DNA of 64,000 nt from Lactarius indigo. Lineage: Eukaryota > Basidiomycota > Agaricomycetes > Russulales > Russulaceae. Numbering within the stretch: the first letter of the stretch is position 1; every line of letters starts with the position of its first letter. Where the stretch lies: the NCBI GenBank assembly GCA_025766275.1, contig JAFKAC010000035.1:1-64000 (forward strand), in the 5' to 3' direction. A program made the position numbers and the translations under genes. Shown here one piece after another: positions 11,000 through 20,900 of this stretch. The notes under the pieces were generated by a model, which saw only the letters and a program-made list of their open reading frames with translations, searched no databases and was not told the DNA's origin.

Positions 11000-11132
11000 A
11001 GCCGATGTCGGTTGACTCATGAGTCTTGGGAGATTCTTTGCTGTCGGCCGACGTCGGCTGGCCCATGACATATCAAAGATTCTCACCATCGGTTGGCCCA
11101 TCAGTTATGGAAGTCATGCCGGATCATTGGCT
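11000..11132 (-). repeat. Right terminal inverted repeat
   Basis: Reverse complement match of 5644-5776. It contains GTCGGCCGACGTCGGCTGGC and GGTTGGCCCATCAGTTATGG, ends GGATCATTGGCT, and is followed by the second GCTTCGGC target copy at 11133-11140. Confidence 0.82.
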
Positions 11133-12559
11133 GCTTCGGCTGCTATCCGTGGCCGGATAGTGAGAGACTTTCAAACCCAACTTTACAGAACATGTGGAGC
11201 TCGGTCTATAGTTCTCCTTGCATACCAGAAGGAGGATGGAACTCCGCAGGTTTCAATGTATGTTGTTTATGTTACATTGCTGGCCGGACACTAACTGTTC
11301 TATTCACAGGGATGAGTGGAATGCTGGTGTAGATGAAGGACTTGATTTCGGAGACTTCTGTCCTAACTGGAGGACCTCTGTGCTCTGGGATAAATGGAAG
11401 AAATATGGCAGGCAGTGCTTTGGGCTAGGTTTGGAATGCATTCATCAACATATATGATTATCTCATAAGTGATACAGATGATGATCAGGGTGCTGAGAAG
11501 AACCATGCAAGGACACTCAAGGCCCCTGTCCAAATCACCACTGATGTGACAGGGGAACCAGAAATTCCATCCATTGTCAAGGGTGGTGGACATCAAGCCA
11601 AGGTGGTTCAAACAGCGCTTAGGGACTATTGTACTGCCCATATTAGTGAGTGGTCTCCACAATATACATTGTATTCAGTCACCTATGTGGATATGTGCAT
11701 TAGGGTTCATCTCTGGCAAGCGTAATCTGACCATCCCTTGGGCAAAGCTATCCACAGCTCCTACTGCCTGGATAGAGGAAGAGTGTTATCCACCTGGATT
11801 TCAATGGGCAGACCCATCAAAAATACGATTGGATGATGTCCATGACCTTTTGATCTACTGGAGGCAGCGGAAGGAAGATGGACTGACTCCCCTCATCTGG
11901 AACCCATCATGTGAGCTGCTTGCTGAAGCGGAGAAGACCTCCGAACATCTACCAACTCGGAGACGGTGCCAGACTCCTTCCACCTCTAATCCAGATGAAG
12001 AAGAAGAGGACTTTGCTAGAGACTTGAACAAGATCTCTGATCATCCTAGTCCAGAGTCATCACCGCTACAAATACTGCCTTCTCTGCATGCAGTGCAGAA
12101 GGGTCCTTCCAAATCCAATACTGAACATCCAGCCAGAGTAGGAGTAGAGTCTACTGAATGTCCAGAGCCTCCATCTGTCCCACAACACTCCTGTGGGTTT
12201 GGCCATTGCTTCCATGTGCAGACTTCCACTCATCTGCTTATATAGCATACCTCCATGGTGCACATGGCAGTAATGCTCCACCCTCTGAGACGGCACCCAC
12301 TGAATTGACACAAGACCCAGGTAAGTACTGTCACAAATGCTTTTGATAGTTAGCCATTCTATTCACACTGGAAGTAATCTAGCCAGAGGACTGTCAACCC
12401 ATCAAGATACACCAGGCCAGAGGATGGCACTCCTCCAAGTTCACCATGGGAGCACTTTAGCCTCTACATCTGGACATATGTCAGAGGACCAACCACCTCA
12501 TTCTCACAGTCTGGGCAAGCGGCAGATCAAGAAGTCAGATAAAGCCAAGTAAGACTATC

Positions 12560-12810
12560 TTTCTACATCTCACACAGCCTTCTGACAGTTGTGAAGGAAT
12601 ATGGACACTGGCAGGGGTTCACAGAGGATTGGTCCGGGCTACCTTGAGAGACAGAATTAAACTGTACACTCTATAGCTACATATATTGGCTATCTATATC
12701 TGAACTGTGGACTGGCTACATAATATCATTTCTAATTTTCTGTCAGACTGTGATTCATATCACTCTTCCAAGTTGTCCTGCTGATAGATATGGTTGGAGC
12801 ACACTACTCA
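12560..12810. other. Intergenic, no feature
   Basis: AT-rich sequence after the split gene. A CTACATAATATCATT string near 12718 is faintly like the CACATAATGAT terminus of the transposon family but has no duplicated flank. I do not call an end there. Confidence 0.4.
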
Positions 12811-12814
12811 CACA

Positions 12815-13215
12815 TCCAAGATTAACTCTCGGATGGTGATCAATGGAACACGTCTGTGATTCTACCTCGGACAGTAATTAATAGAATACGTCCGAGATTC
12901 TACTTCAGACAGTGATCAATGAAACACGTCCGAGATTCAACCTCGGACAGTAATAAATGGAACACATCCGAGATTCTACTTCGGACAGTGATCAATGGAA
13001 CACGTCCGAGATCGTACCTCGGACAGTGATCAATGGAACACGTCCGAGATTCTACCTCGGACGGTGATCAATGGAACACGTCCGAGATTCTACCTCGGAC
13101 GGTGATCAATGGATTACGTCCGAGATCGTACCTCGGACAGTGATCAATGGAATACGTCCGAGATTGTACCTCGGACAGTGATCAATGGAATGTGTCCGAG
13201 ATTCTACCTCAGACC
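12815..13215 (+). repeat. ~10 copies of a 38 bp tandem repeat
   Basis: Direct repeats built as GTCCGAGATTCTACCTCGGA plus CAGTGATCAATGGAACAC. Each unit has inverted GTCCGAG/CTCGGAC arms around a short loop, the same arms that flank the palindrome in the 81 bp unit. The array leads into the TIR-like end at 13375-13500. Confidence 0.88.
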
Positions 13216-13374
13216 ATGTTTGATAACATCTCTGTGTTTACCTCTCAGATGTCAAGCACACATTCTATTTGGTACAGTGTCCGATCATATCTCTCAGATG
13301 CGGAAGCCATAAAAAGTCACCATTGCATGATTACTACGGAGCTGTTTGTAAATCTCGTCCGTCCGAACTGATGT

Positions 13375-13500
13375 CGGCTGGCCCATGAATCTTGGAAGGA
13401 ATCTTGGGCGTCGGCCGACGTCGGCTAGCCCATGACATATCTAAGACTCTCACCGTCGGTTGGCCCATGAATGATGGAAGTCACCATCAATCATTATGTG
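13375..13500 (-). mobile_element. Right end of a second, related TIR element
   Basis: Closely resembles the right TIR at 11000-11132: GATGTCGGCTGGCCCATGA, GTCGGCCGACGTCGGCTAGC, CCATGACATATCTAAGACTC and CGTCGGTTGGCCCATGAATG. It ends ATCATTATGTG, the reverse complement of CACATAATGAT, which is the same terminus as the big element's left end. It interrupts a minus-strand gene frame at 13501. The left end of this copy is not resolved. Confidence 0.72.
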
Positions 13501-13698
13501 ATAGCTTGACATGCTGTTATCAATTGGCAGTGTAAAAACCTTCGTTCTGGTCTCTTTTGCGGTCTTCAATTTTCCCTTCTTATTTTGGGAGCCAGGTACC
13601 TCCACAACGAGAACAAGCTTTACAGAGAAATGGATAGAGAGTGATTCGGGCTCAGGAGTGCCAATATTGGGGGCCTCACCAGCCTCTGAGTCTGACAT
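13501..13698 (-). pseudogene. 5' part of a lineage-specific gene, cut by the second TIR element
   Basis: Minus-strand frame from ATG at 13698 (MSDSEAGEAPNIGTPEPES), then FSVKLVLVVEVPG and KTAKETRTKVFTLPIDN, up to the transposon end at 13500, where it enters TIR sequence. The opening (acidic MSDSE start, then KETKTKE followed by a beta-like stretch) resembles a multi-copy mushroom family of unknown function that I recall; I cannot name it. The rest of the gene should lie beyond the other end of the insertion but is not seen to the left. Confidence 0.5.
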
Positions 13699-13699
13699 G

Positions 13700-14137
13700 A
13701 TGTGGATGGATGTGTGCAATGGATAGTCACTACAGGAAGAGACTACACCGTACTACAGTGTTGAAAATTTACTTGACTAGCATGTTTCGGTAGCTATGTT
13801 TTCTCCACCAGCCACTAGTTGGCACTAAAAGCACTACACACCACATTAGCTAAGGTCCATGGACCTTCTGGTGTGCCTTGATGGGTGAAAACGAAAAAAT
13901 GGTTTCCACATCTTTTTGAAAACGGCTGTAATAAAAAAAAGATAACTGAGGTCATTTCTATCTTATTCCGATTCAGTGGCTCGACGTTTGACATTTGACA
14001 GTTGCGTGGGTTTGGCGGGACCAGGTCCCGTTCGACTGGGACGGCAACTGACATGTCGGGCCGATGATCCGTGAGAATCGACAAATCGATCCGTTCACGC
14101 TGGCAGGTAATTTCAGTCGATTCCAACAACTGACAAG
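13700..14137. other. Intergenic / presumed NAD synthetase promoter
   Basis: About 440 bases with no supported gene. It separates the truncated minus-strand gene from the plus-strand NAD+ synthetase and could serve both as a promoter. No clear TATA box near 14138. Confidence 0.5.
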
Positions 14138-17100
14138 ATGGGTCACTTGATTACACTCGCAACGTGAGCGATGCTTCGTCTCACTTGCTTGTCACTCTCC
14201 TCACCTACACACTCAGATGGTAACGTCTTCAGAACTCTCTATAACGGCGCATGCGTATATTTATCTCATGTAGCTCGTTGAATCAATGGGCGATGGATTT
14301 CCAGGTGTGTTCGGTTTCTTTCTCTCCGAGGCGAGGCAGTTTGATGCGATATGTGTGGTTCTGCAGGGAAACATGGAACGGATCATCGAAAGCATCGTCC
14401 TCGCCAAAGGGCGCGGCGCTACCGTGCGCGTCGGGCCCGAGCTCGAGATACCTGGATACGGATGTCTAGACCACTTCCTCGAGGGTGAGCGCCGTGCATC
14501 CAGTAATAGCTGATCCTCAGGGAGAATGGCAGGTGACACTGTGCTGCACTCATGGGAGGTGCTCGCGAACATACTCTCTTCCGACAAGACCGCAGACATT
14601 CTCTGCGACATCGGGATGTATGGCAATTCGCCTCCTCCTGTTGGTATGATGTAGAAGCTCAAGGATGCGCAGGCCGGTGATACACAAGAACGTGATATAC
14701 AACTGCCGCGTGATCGTGCACAACCGCCAGATTTTGCTCATACGCCCCAAGATGTGGCTCGCAAACGATGGAAACTACCGCGAGCTGCGCTATTTTACGC
14801 CCTGGCAGAAACACCGCCAATGGGAGGACCATTACCTGCCGCGCATCGTGAGAGCCGTTACTGGCCAGGTGCGTTTGCTTCCAAGATTCACCCAGAATCG
14901 TTCTGAAACATGACTAGGTCAAGGTGCCGTTTGGGGACTGCGTAGTGAGCACGATAGATACGTGCATCGGCGTCGAGCTTTGCGAGGAGCTCTTTACGCC
15001 GTCGAGGTAATTAAAAATGGAATACCTACCTGTATCGGGAGGCATTCATTCATGGCATTGTCGCAGTCCGCACATTCTCATGGGCCTCGACGGTGTCGAA
15101 ATATTTACCAACTCGAGTGGGAGCCACCACGAACTCCGTAAGCTCAACACGCGCGTCGAGCTTATCAAAGAGGCCACACTCAAGGTCCACCTTTCCTCCC
15201 CCGTCTCTCCTTTTCTGAAACCCGCAGTAGCTCGGCGGAGTGTACCTCTACGCGAACCAGCAGGGCTGCGACGGCGACCGGCTGTACTATGACGGTTGCG
15301 CGATGATCGCGCTAAACGGGCGCATCATCGCACAGGGCTCCCAGTTCTCCCTCACAGATGTCGAGGTCATCTCCGCAACGATCGATATCGAGGACGTGCG
15401 TGCACACCGCGCAAGGAGCAGCCGCAGCATGCAGGCCGCCGCCGCGGAGCGCTACCACCGCATCGAGGCGCCCATCGCGCTCTCCGGCGGCAAGTTCGAC
15501 GTCATCGAGGAGCTCAACCGGCCTGCCGCGCAGTCGTACGAGGTGCGGTACCACGCTCCCGAGGAGGAAATCGCGTGCGTCGCAAAGCAAATGACATTTG
15601 ATGTTGATGCTGATGGCGTCGCTGGCGATAGGTTCGGCCCGGCATGCTGGCTGTGGGACTACCTCCGCCGCTCGCGCACGCAGGGGTACTTCCTCCCTCT
15701 CAGCGGCGGAATCGACAGCTGTGCGACGGCCGTGATCGCCTACTCGATGTGTCGGCTCGCTGTCGACGCGGCACGCAGCGGGAGTACGTCTGAATAGCCG
15801 TGTGTCGTGCCGTCGCGGAAACTGACGCTTTCGGTGGTACAGACGCACAGGTGATCGCGGATGCGCGGCGGATCGTCGGGGAGCCCGAGGGCTCCGAGTA
15901 CGTCCCGACTGACCCACGCGAGCTCTGCGGCCGGATCCTGCACACGTGCTACATGGGCACGGAAAACTCGAGTGCGGAAACGCGCAAGCGTGCAAGGGAG
16001 GTCGCGGAAGCGATCGGCAGGTCAGCACGCGCTCCCTCTTTCTGTTCGAATTCCGTTTGTGATGCGCGGCGCAGTTACCACACGGATCTGAATATGGACA
16101 ACGTCGTGACGGCGCTGCGGACGCTCTTCCAGGTCGTGACGGGCCTGCGGCCCCGCTTCCGTGCGCATGGCGGGGGCGACGCAGAGAACCTCGCGCTGCA
16201 GAATATCCAAGCGCGTATGCGGATGGTGATCGCGTACTTCTTCGCGCAGCTGCTGCCGTGGGCACGTGGTCGCGTTGGCGGGCTGCTCGTGCTTGGCAGC
16301 GCAAACGTCGACGAAAGGTCCGTGTGTGCGCCCGTTGTCTGTGAGGGCAATGCGGAGGTTGATGGCGGCTTGGCGCAGCTTGCGTGGGTATTTGACCAAA
16401 TACGACTGCTCGTCCGGTCAGTTTGCCCTTGCCCCTTGCCCTTGTCATTCTTTTGATCACGCGTTCCCGCGGGCTTACAGCGGATGTCAACCCTATTGGC
16501 GGCATTAGCAAGACCGATCTGAAGCGGTTTATTGCCTGGGCACAGGAGAACTTCCAGCTTCCGGTTCTATCAAGGCAAGTTATCGTACCGAACCCGAGAA
16601 CCAGCGTCACGGTATCGCTCCTTACTCCACCTCCGCAGCTTCTTGACCGCCGTACCTACGGCTGAGCTGGAGCCCATCACGGAGACGTACGTGCAGGCGG
16701 ACGAGGTACGTGTGCTGTCTCGGTGACCTCCCCTCCCTTCTTACCCGAGCTCACGCGATCGGTGCCGGGCCGCGGAAAGGCCGACATGGGGATGACGTAC
16801 GACGAGCTGTCGGTGTTTGGAAGGCTGCGCAAGGTAGAGAAGTCTGGGCCGTATAGCATCTTCACGAAGCTGGTGCACGAGTGGGGGGCTCGGCTGTCGC
16901 CGAGGCAGATCGCGGACAAGGTAAAGCTGTTCTACTTTGAGTACGCGCGCAACCGGCACAAGATGACAACGCTCACCCCGTCGTATCACGCGGTACGTTC
17001 GTTTCGTACCCCGCCCCCACCCCGCCCCGCGACTCGTTGAGAACCTCGTTGTCTCTAGGAGGCGTACAGTCCCGATGACAACCGTGCGTGTTCTGGATCT

Positions 17101-17265
17101 GCGTCGAGCGTGTGAGTGGACCTGACACATGTTACAGGCTTTGACATGCGCCCCTTTTTGTACCCTTCACGATTCCCATGGCAGTTCAGGAAAATCGACG
17201 AAGTTGCAGCGGCACTGCCCGACAGGTCGAACGTTGAGCCGGAGCAGAAGACAAAGACGGATTGA
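14138..17265 (+). CDS. QNS1: Glutamine-dependent NAD+ synthetase
   Basis: Catalyses the last step of NAD+ biosynthesis: ATP-dependent amidation of nicotinate adenine dinucleotide with ammonia from glutamine. Seventeen exons join in phase to 714 codons, the length of yeast Qns1. The first 300 or so residues are a nitrilase-type glutaminase, with the catalytic Glu in [11 protein letters not shown], Lys in [14 protein letters not shown] and Cys in GVELCEELF. The C-terminal synthetase has the PP-loop [25 protein letters not shown] and LGSANVDE. It ends [10 protein letters not shown]. Exons are 14138-14163, 14274-14304, 14367-14484, 14533-14617, 14673-14868, 14918-15006, 15067-15184, 15231-15574, 15632-15783, 15843-16020, 16075-16317, 16379-16416, 16481-16574, 16639-16705, 16780-16992, 17059-17083 and 17138-17265. 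The intron 16575-16638 has a GC donor. No disruption seen. Confidence 0.96.
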
Positions 17266-17962
17266 TTGATTGTGTGGACTGGCCGGTTAATTAGAATGCC
17301 TGTCAACCGAAAGTTATTGTACCGGGTTTGTGTTAGCACCGAAAAAGAGAAAATAGGAAGTGACACGGAAATCGGTTCCAGGGCCCCCAAGACATTGATC
17401 TCGTAAGAAGTATATGACCAAATGGGGAAGCAATGAGCGGTGCACGGGGTCTCTATGCGGATGCGTGACTGAAGTGATGTCCCCAAAAGTGACATTGATT
17501 ACATCTAATTGGACGTTCCCGACGCAGGGAAGCTGCCTCTGTGGATCAGACGCCCGCCACTTGTTTGCGCCCGGGTTTGATAATTCTGCTCTTCTAGTCT
17601 CTTCTTCGGCATGCATACGTCGCTGTTTCACGATGGGTCGCAATTTATCGCGTGGCTCTTGTGGAGGATCTGGTGCTTCCGTTCGCAAGGAACTGTGACG
17701 CTTTGGCAGTTCAAAATAATATTAATTTTGCGAGGAATGTTGCGCGTCATTGACGTCTCAGAACTCATTAGCCTCGGCGTAGGGCGCGATCTTCTGTCCC
17801 GATTGCGTTGAGACCCCGTGGTTCGCTTTGGTCTCTTAAAGCCAGCCCCGCCGTCTCTTTCAACCTTGTTGACCGCTCACCCGGCACCCTTCTCCCTCTC
17901 TCCCCCTTTCCTGTCGCTCCACAACCGTCCCTATCCTCTTGCGTTTGCGCCACGACGTTGAC
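17266..17962. other. Intergenic, no gene supported
   Basis: About 700 bases between the NAD synthetase and the fatty acid dioxygenase. The last 150 bases before 17963 are pyrimidine-rich (CTCTTTCAACC, CCCTCTCTCCCCC), as is common in fungal promoters. Short frames here show no family features. Confidence 0.6.
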
Positions 17963-20900
17963 ATGTCTTCCTCAAAGTCCTCCTCTAAGTTCCTCTCTCG
18001 TGCCTCGGTCGGTGAAGTTGTGAGCTCCGCCTACAATGTGCTCACTGCTGGCGGTCAGACCATCAATCCAATTAAGTCGACTCCTACCACCCAGACTTAC
18101 GACAACGAGGCTGCCGTCAAGGACTTCCAGAATGCTGTGAGGGCGCTGTTGTATGCCGTGTTCGTTTATTTGGTTTTACTCAATTTGCGCCACAGTTCAA
18201 GAAGAGCATCGCGTCGTACCATGAACCTTCTGCTATCGTGAGTGTGCCCTCCTTTTCCCCGCAGTTTGGCATTTTCTTTACTGAATTGGGATCTAGGCGG
18301 CTGGCATCGACGCGTTCAAACACATCAATTCGCTCGATGACCGTAAGATGGGCGTAAGTCGGGCCGAGAACATTGATTCCTGTCACATGACAGGAAGGTC
18401 TAATATGCCCGTTGTCATGATAGCTCGAGCACGTCGTCGCCTTTCTCTCGAAACACTCGGATGGTCCTCTGAAGGATAAGGTGGCTGAGTTTGAGAACAA
18501 GCTGGTCGAGATCCGTGCGTCCTCTCCTTCCCGCGTACATGAACCCTTGCTGACGGCGTGTCTGGCATAAAGTCTACGACGACCTTTCTCACCCCCCGGC
18601 CACGTACATCGGCCCTAAATACCAATATCGTAGCGTCGATGGGTCCCATAACAATATTTCGGACCCAAACATGGGGAAGGCTGGTATGCCTTATGCGCGC
18701 AGTGTGCAGCAGAAGCAGCCCATCCCGCGCAACACTCTCCCTGACGCTGGTCTCGTTTTCGACACCCTGCTCAAGCGCAAAGAGGTTAGATACATTCGTA
18801 CCCTGACACGTATAGCGGCCCTTTAACGAACATGTTTTTAGTTTTCCAGGCACCCCGCTGGACTGTCCAGTATGATGTTTTCGTTCGCCGCGCTCGTCAT
18901 TCACACGTAAGCCATATTACATTTCCCCGCCTCGTCCATGTTCTGATCACTACTTTGCAACATAGCGTGTTCCGCACCTCTCACGAAAATGTAAACATCA
19001 ATGAGACGTCCTCATACGTTGACCTTGCCCCGCTTTATGGAAACGACAAGAAGAGACTCAACCAGATCCGTGTGCATGATGGCCGCGGACTCATCCACAA
19101 CGACACGTTCGCCGAGGATCGTCTTATGCTGCTTCCGCCTGCCGTCTGCGTGATACTCGTGTTGTTCAGTCGAAACCATAATGTACGTCTTTGGAGCTCG
19201 GACTTAGCCCTAGTCCTTAACTTTCATCTTTAGTACATCGCCAACAAACTGCTCGAGATCAACGAACGCGAAACTTACGTCAAACCCGAGCATATCCTTC
19301 CGACTGATCCAAACCGTGCTAAGAAGATCGCTGATCAGGACGAAGATATCTTCCAGACCGCGCGGCTCATTAACTGTGCTTGGTTTGGAGCTGCTATCTT
19401 TTCCGATTACTTCAGCTGCATTCTCGGTCTCCCTCGTCAAGGCAGCACGTGGAGTTTGAACCCTTTCGGGGTGTGTGATCACCCGTCTTTCTTTACTCTA
19501 TCGAAGTGTTGATGTATGCACGCAGGAAATACGCGACTTAGATCACAAACTCTTCGAGCGTGGTCGTGGAAATGTCTGCAGTGTCGAGGTACGGGACTAG
19601 CATTCCAGGTGATTGGCGTGTTGACTCATGTCGCACTTGCGGTCGTAGTTTAACTGTCTGTATCGCTGGCACGCGACAACTTCTGAAGCCGACGAAAAGT
19701 GGGTTGAGCGGTTGATGGGCAACGTTTTCAAGGGCAAAGACCTTGACAAAGTAAGCACTTTTTCTGGCGTAATACATACTTAATCACTCAAAGTAACCGA
19801 TAGCTCACCACCAACGACTTCAAAGCCGCTATCAAGGATCTTCAATCGAAAGAGCCAGATGTTTCTCACTGGACGTTTAACCAGTGAGTGATCCAAAGGT
19901 GTTTGATCCAACTATCGATGCTGATTATCTCTCGTAGACTGGAGCGTGGGCCCGATGGAAAGTTTGACGATACTAAGCTCGCAGCCATCATTAAGGACGC
20001 GTGTGTAGTTCTTCTGATTCTGGACAACTATGGCGATCAACTGATAACGTGGCAGAGTTGAGCATCCAGCCGCAAGATTTGGGGCTCGTGGCACTCCCCA
20101 TGTCATGAGACTGCACGAGATCATGGGCATTGAGGCTAACCGCCGTTGGGGCGTCTGCACATTGAATGAGTTCCGTAAGGCACGTGATATTACGTTGTTT
20201 CCGCCTTCTGTACTCTATTCCTAACCGCGTTTCGACATTGTTGCAGTACCTTGGTCTTAAACGTAAGCACGCCACGTCTCCTTCAGAAGCACGCTGGATT
20301 TTTAATTTCTTACAGAGTACACGACCTTCCTGGAATGGAACGACGATAAGGAGATTGCGGAGGCGGCGGAGCGCCTCTACTCCCACATCGACAACCTTGA
20401 ATTGTATGTTGGCCTACAGGCGGAGCAAGCGAAGGAAGTCACCGATGGCGCCGGTCTTTGCCCTGGTGGGTTTCAGCGTCCTGCTCTTTTTGTCTGGCTT
20501 AGCCCATTCACCTTGTACATGTAGGATATACCATAAGTCGTGCCATTCTCAGCGACGCCGTCGCTTTGACACGTGGTGACCGGCATCTTACCGCGGATTT
20601 CACTCCATTCAATCTCACTGCGTGGGGCTTCGCGGACAGCCAGCGTGATCCGAAAGGACCTGGAAACGGAAGCATGCTTGGTCGTCTCATCCTTCGTGGC
20701 TTGCCCGGAGAGTTCTCGCAGAACAGCATCTACACGTGGTTCCCCCTCCAGACTCCCGAGTCAATGAAGGTCTTCCTTGGCAAACTCGGCACCGCAGATC
20801 GCTACGAGTACAGCCGTCCCCCCGACCCCGCCCCCGTTGCCATTGCAAGGGAGTACAATGATGTACAGCAAGTTCTGGGAAGCGCTCAGTTCCGTCACCC

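Larger units (their letters stand above)
5644..11132. mobile_element. 5,489 bp non-autonomous TIR element with inverted repeat arms
   Basis: The element is bounded by 8 bp direct repeats and ~130 bp terminal inverted repeats (5644-5776 and 11000-11132). Each TIR holds CATGACTTCCATAACTGATG, ATGGGCCAACCGA and GGCCAGCCGA, and the right one has a perfect GCCGACGTCGGC palindrome. Inside are two long arms of an 81 bp tandem repeat in opposite orientation (about 5930-8515 and 8890-10860), facing each other around a ~370 bp centre (8516-8885). I see no transposase frame, so it would depend on a partner. The 8 bp target duplication would fit hAT-like or related cut-and-paste families; the terminal bases do not let me choose. 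A sibling right end lies at 13500. Confidence 0.8.
5005..12552 (+). pseudogene. Lineage-specific hypothetical gene split by a 5.5 kb transposon
   Basis: Readable exons are 5005-5241 (MSEHSDSS... to DKKDARQ), 5294-5583 (KIRKWFYNHYSPPH...), 5632-5643, then after the insertion 11141-11257 (AIRGRIVRDFQTQLYRTCG), 11310-11428 (DEWNAGVDEG...), 11478-11645 and 11704 to about 12245. A last exon may end at 12552 (KRQIKKSDKAK). All junctions are GT-AG and in phase, with introns of 48-58 bases. The style (KIRKWFYN, DFQTQLY..CG, IPWAKL...W..DPSKI) is one I recall as a multi-copy family of unknown function in mushroom genomes; that is memory, not a search. The transposon at 5644-11132 adds a stop right after MASA. 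Removing it with one 8 bp target copy gives a continuous frame, so the break looks recent. The 3' exon structure is uncertain. Confidence 0.75.

Noticed and set aside
12660..12735. Possible left end and target copy of the second TIR element (ATAGCTAC, CTACATAATATCATT)
   Set aside because: Two mismatches in eight for the duplication and no inverted repeat match beyond the first ten bases; likely chance.
5900..13250. CRISPR-like arrays
   Set aside because: Units are contiguous tandem repeats without unique spacers, and the window is clearly from a spliced eukaryotic genome.
15575..15631. Open frame between EEEIA and GPACWLW in the NAD+ synthetase as coding sequence
   Set aside because: It is a 57-base GT-AG segment without a stop, but the family has no residues there, and splicing gives the expected join and the 714-residue length.
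15312..16610. 432-codon minus-strand ORF
   Set aside because: Lies antisense over well-supported exons of the NAD+ synthetase in GC-rich coding sequence; composition is Arg/Ala/Pro-rich as expected of a shadow frame.
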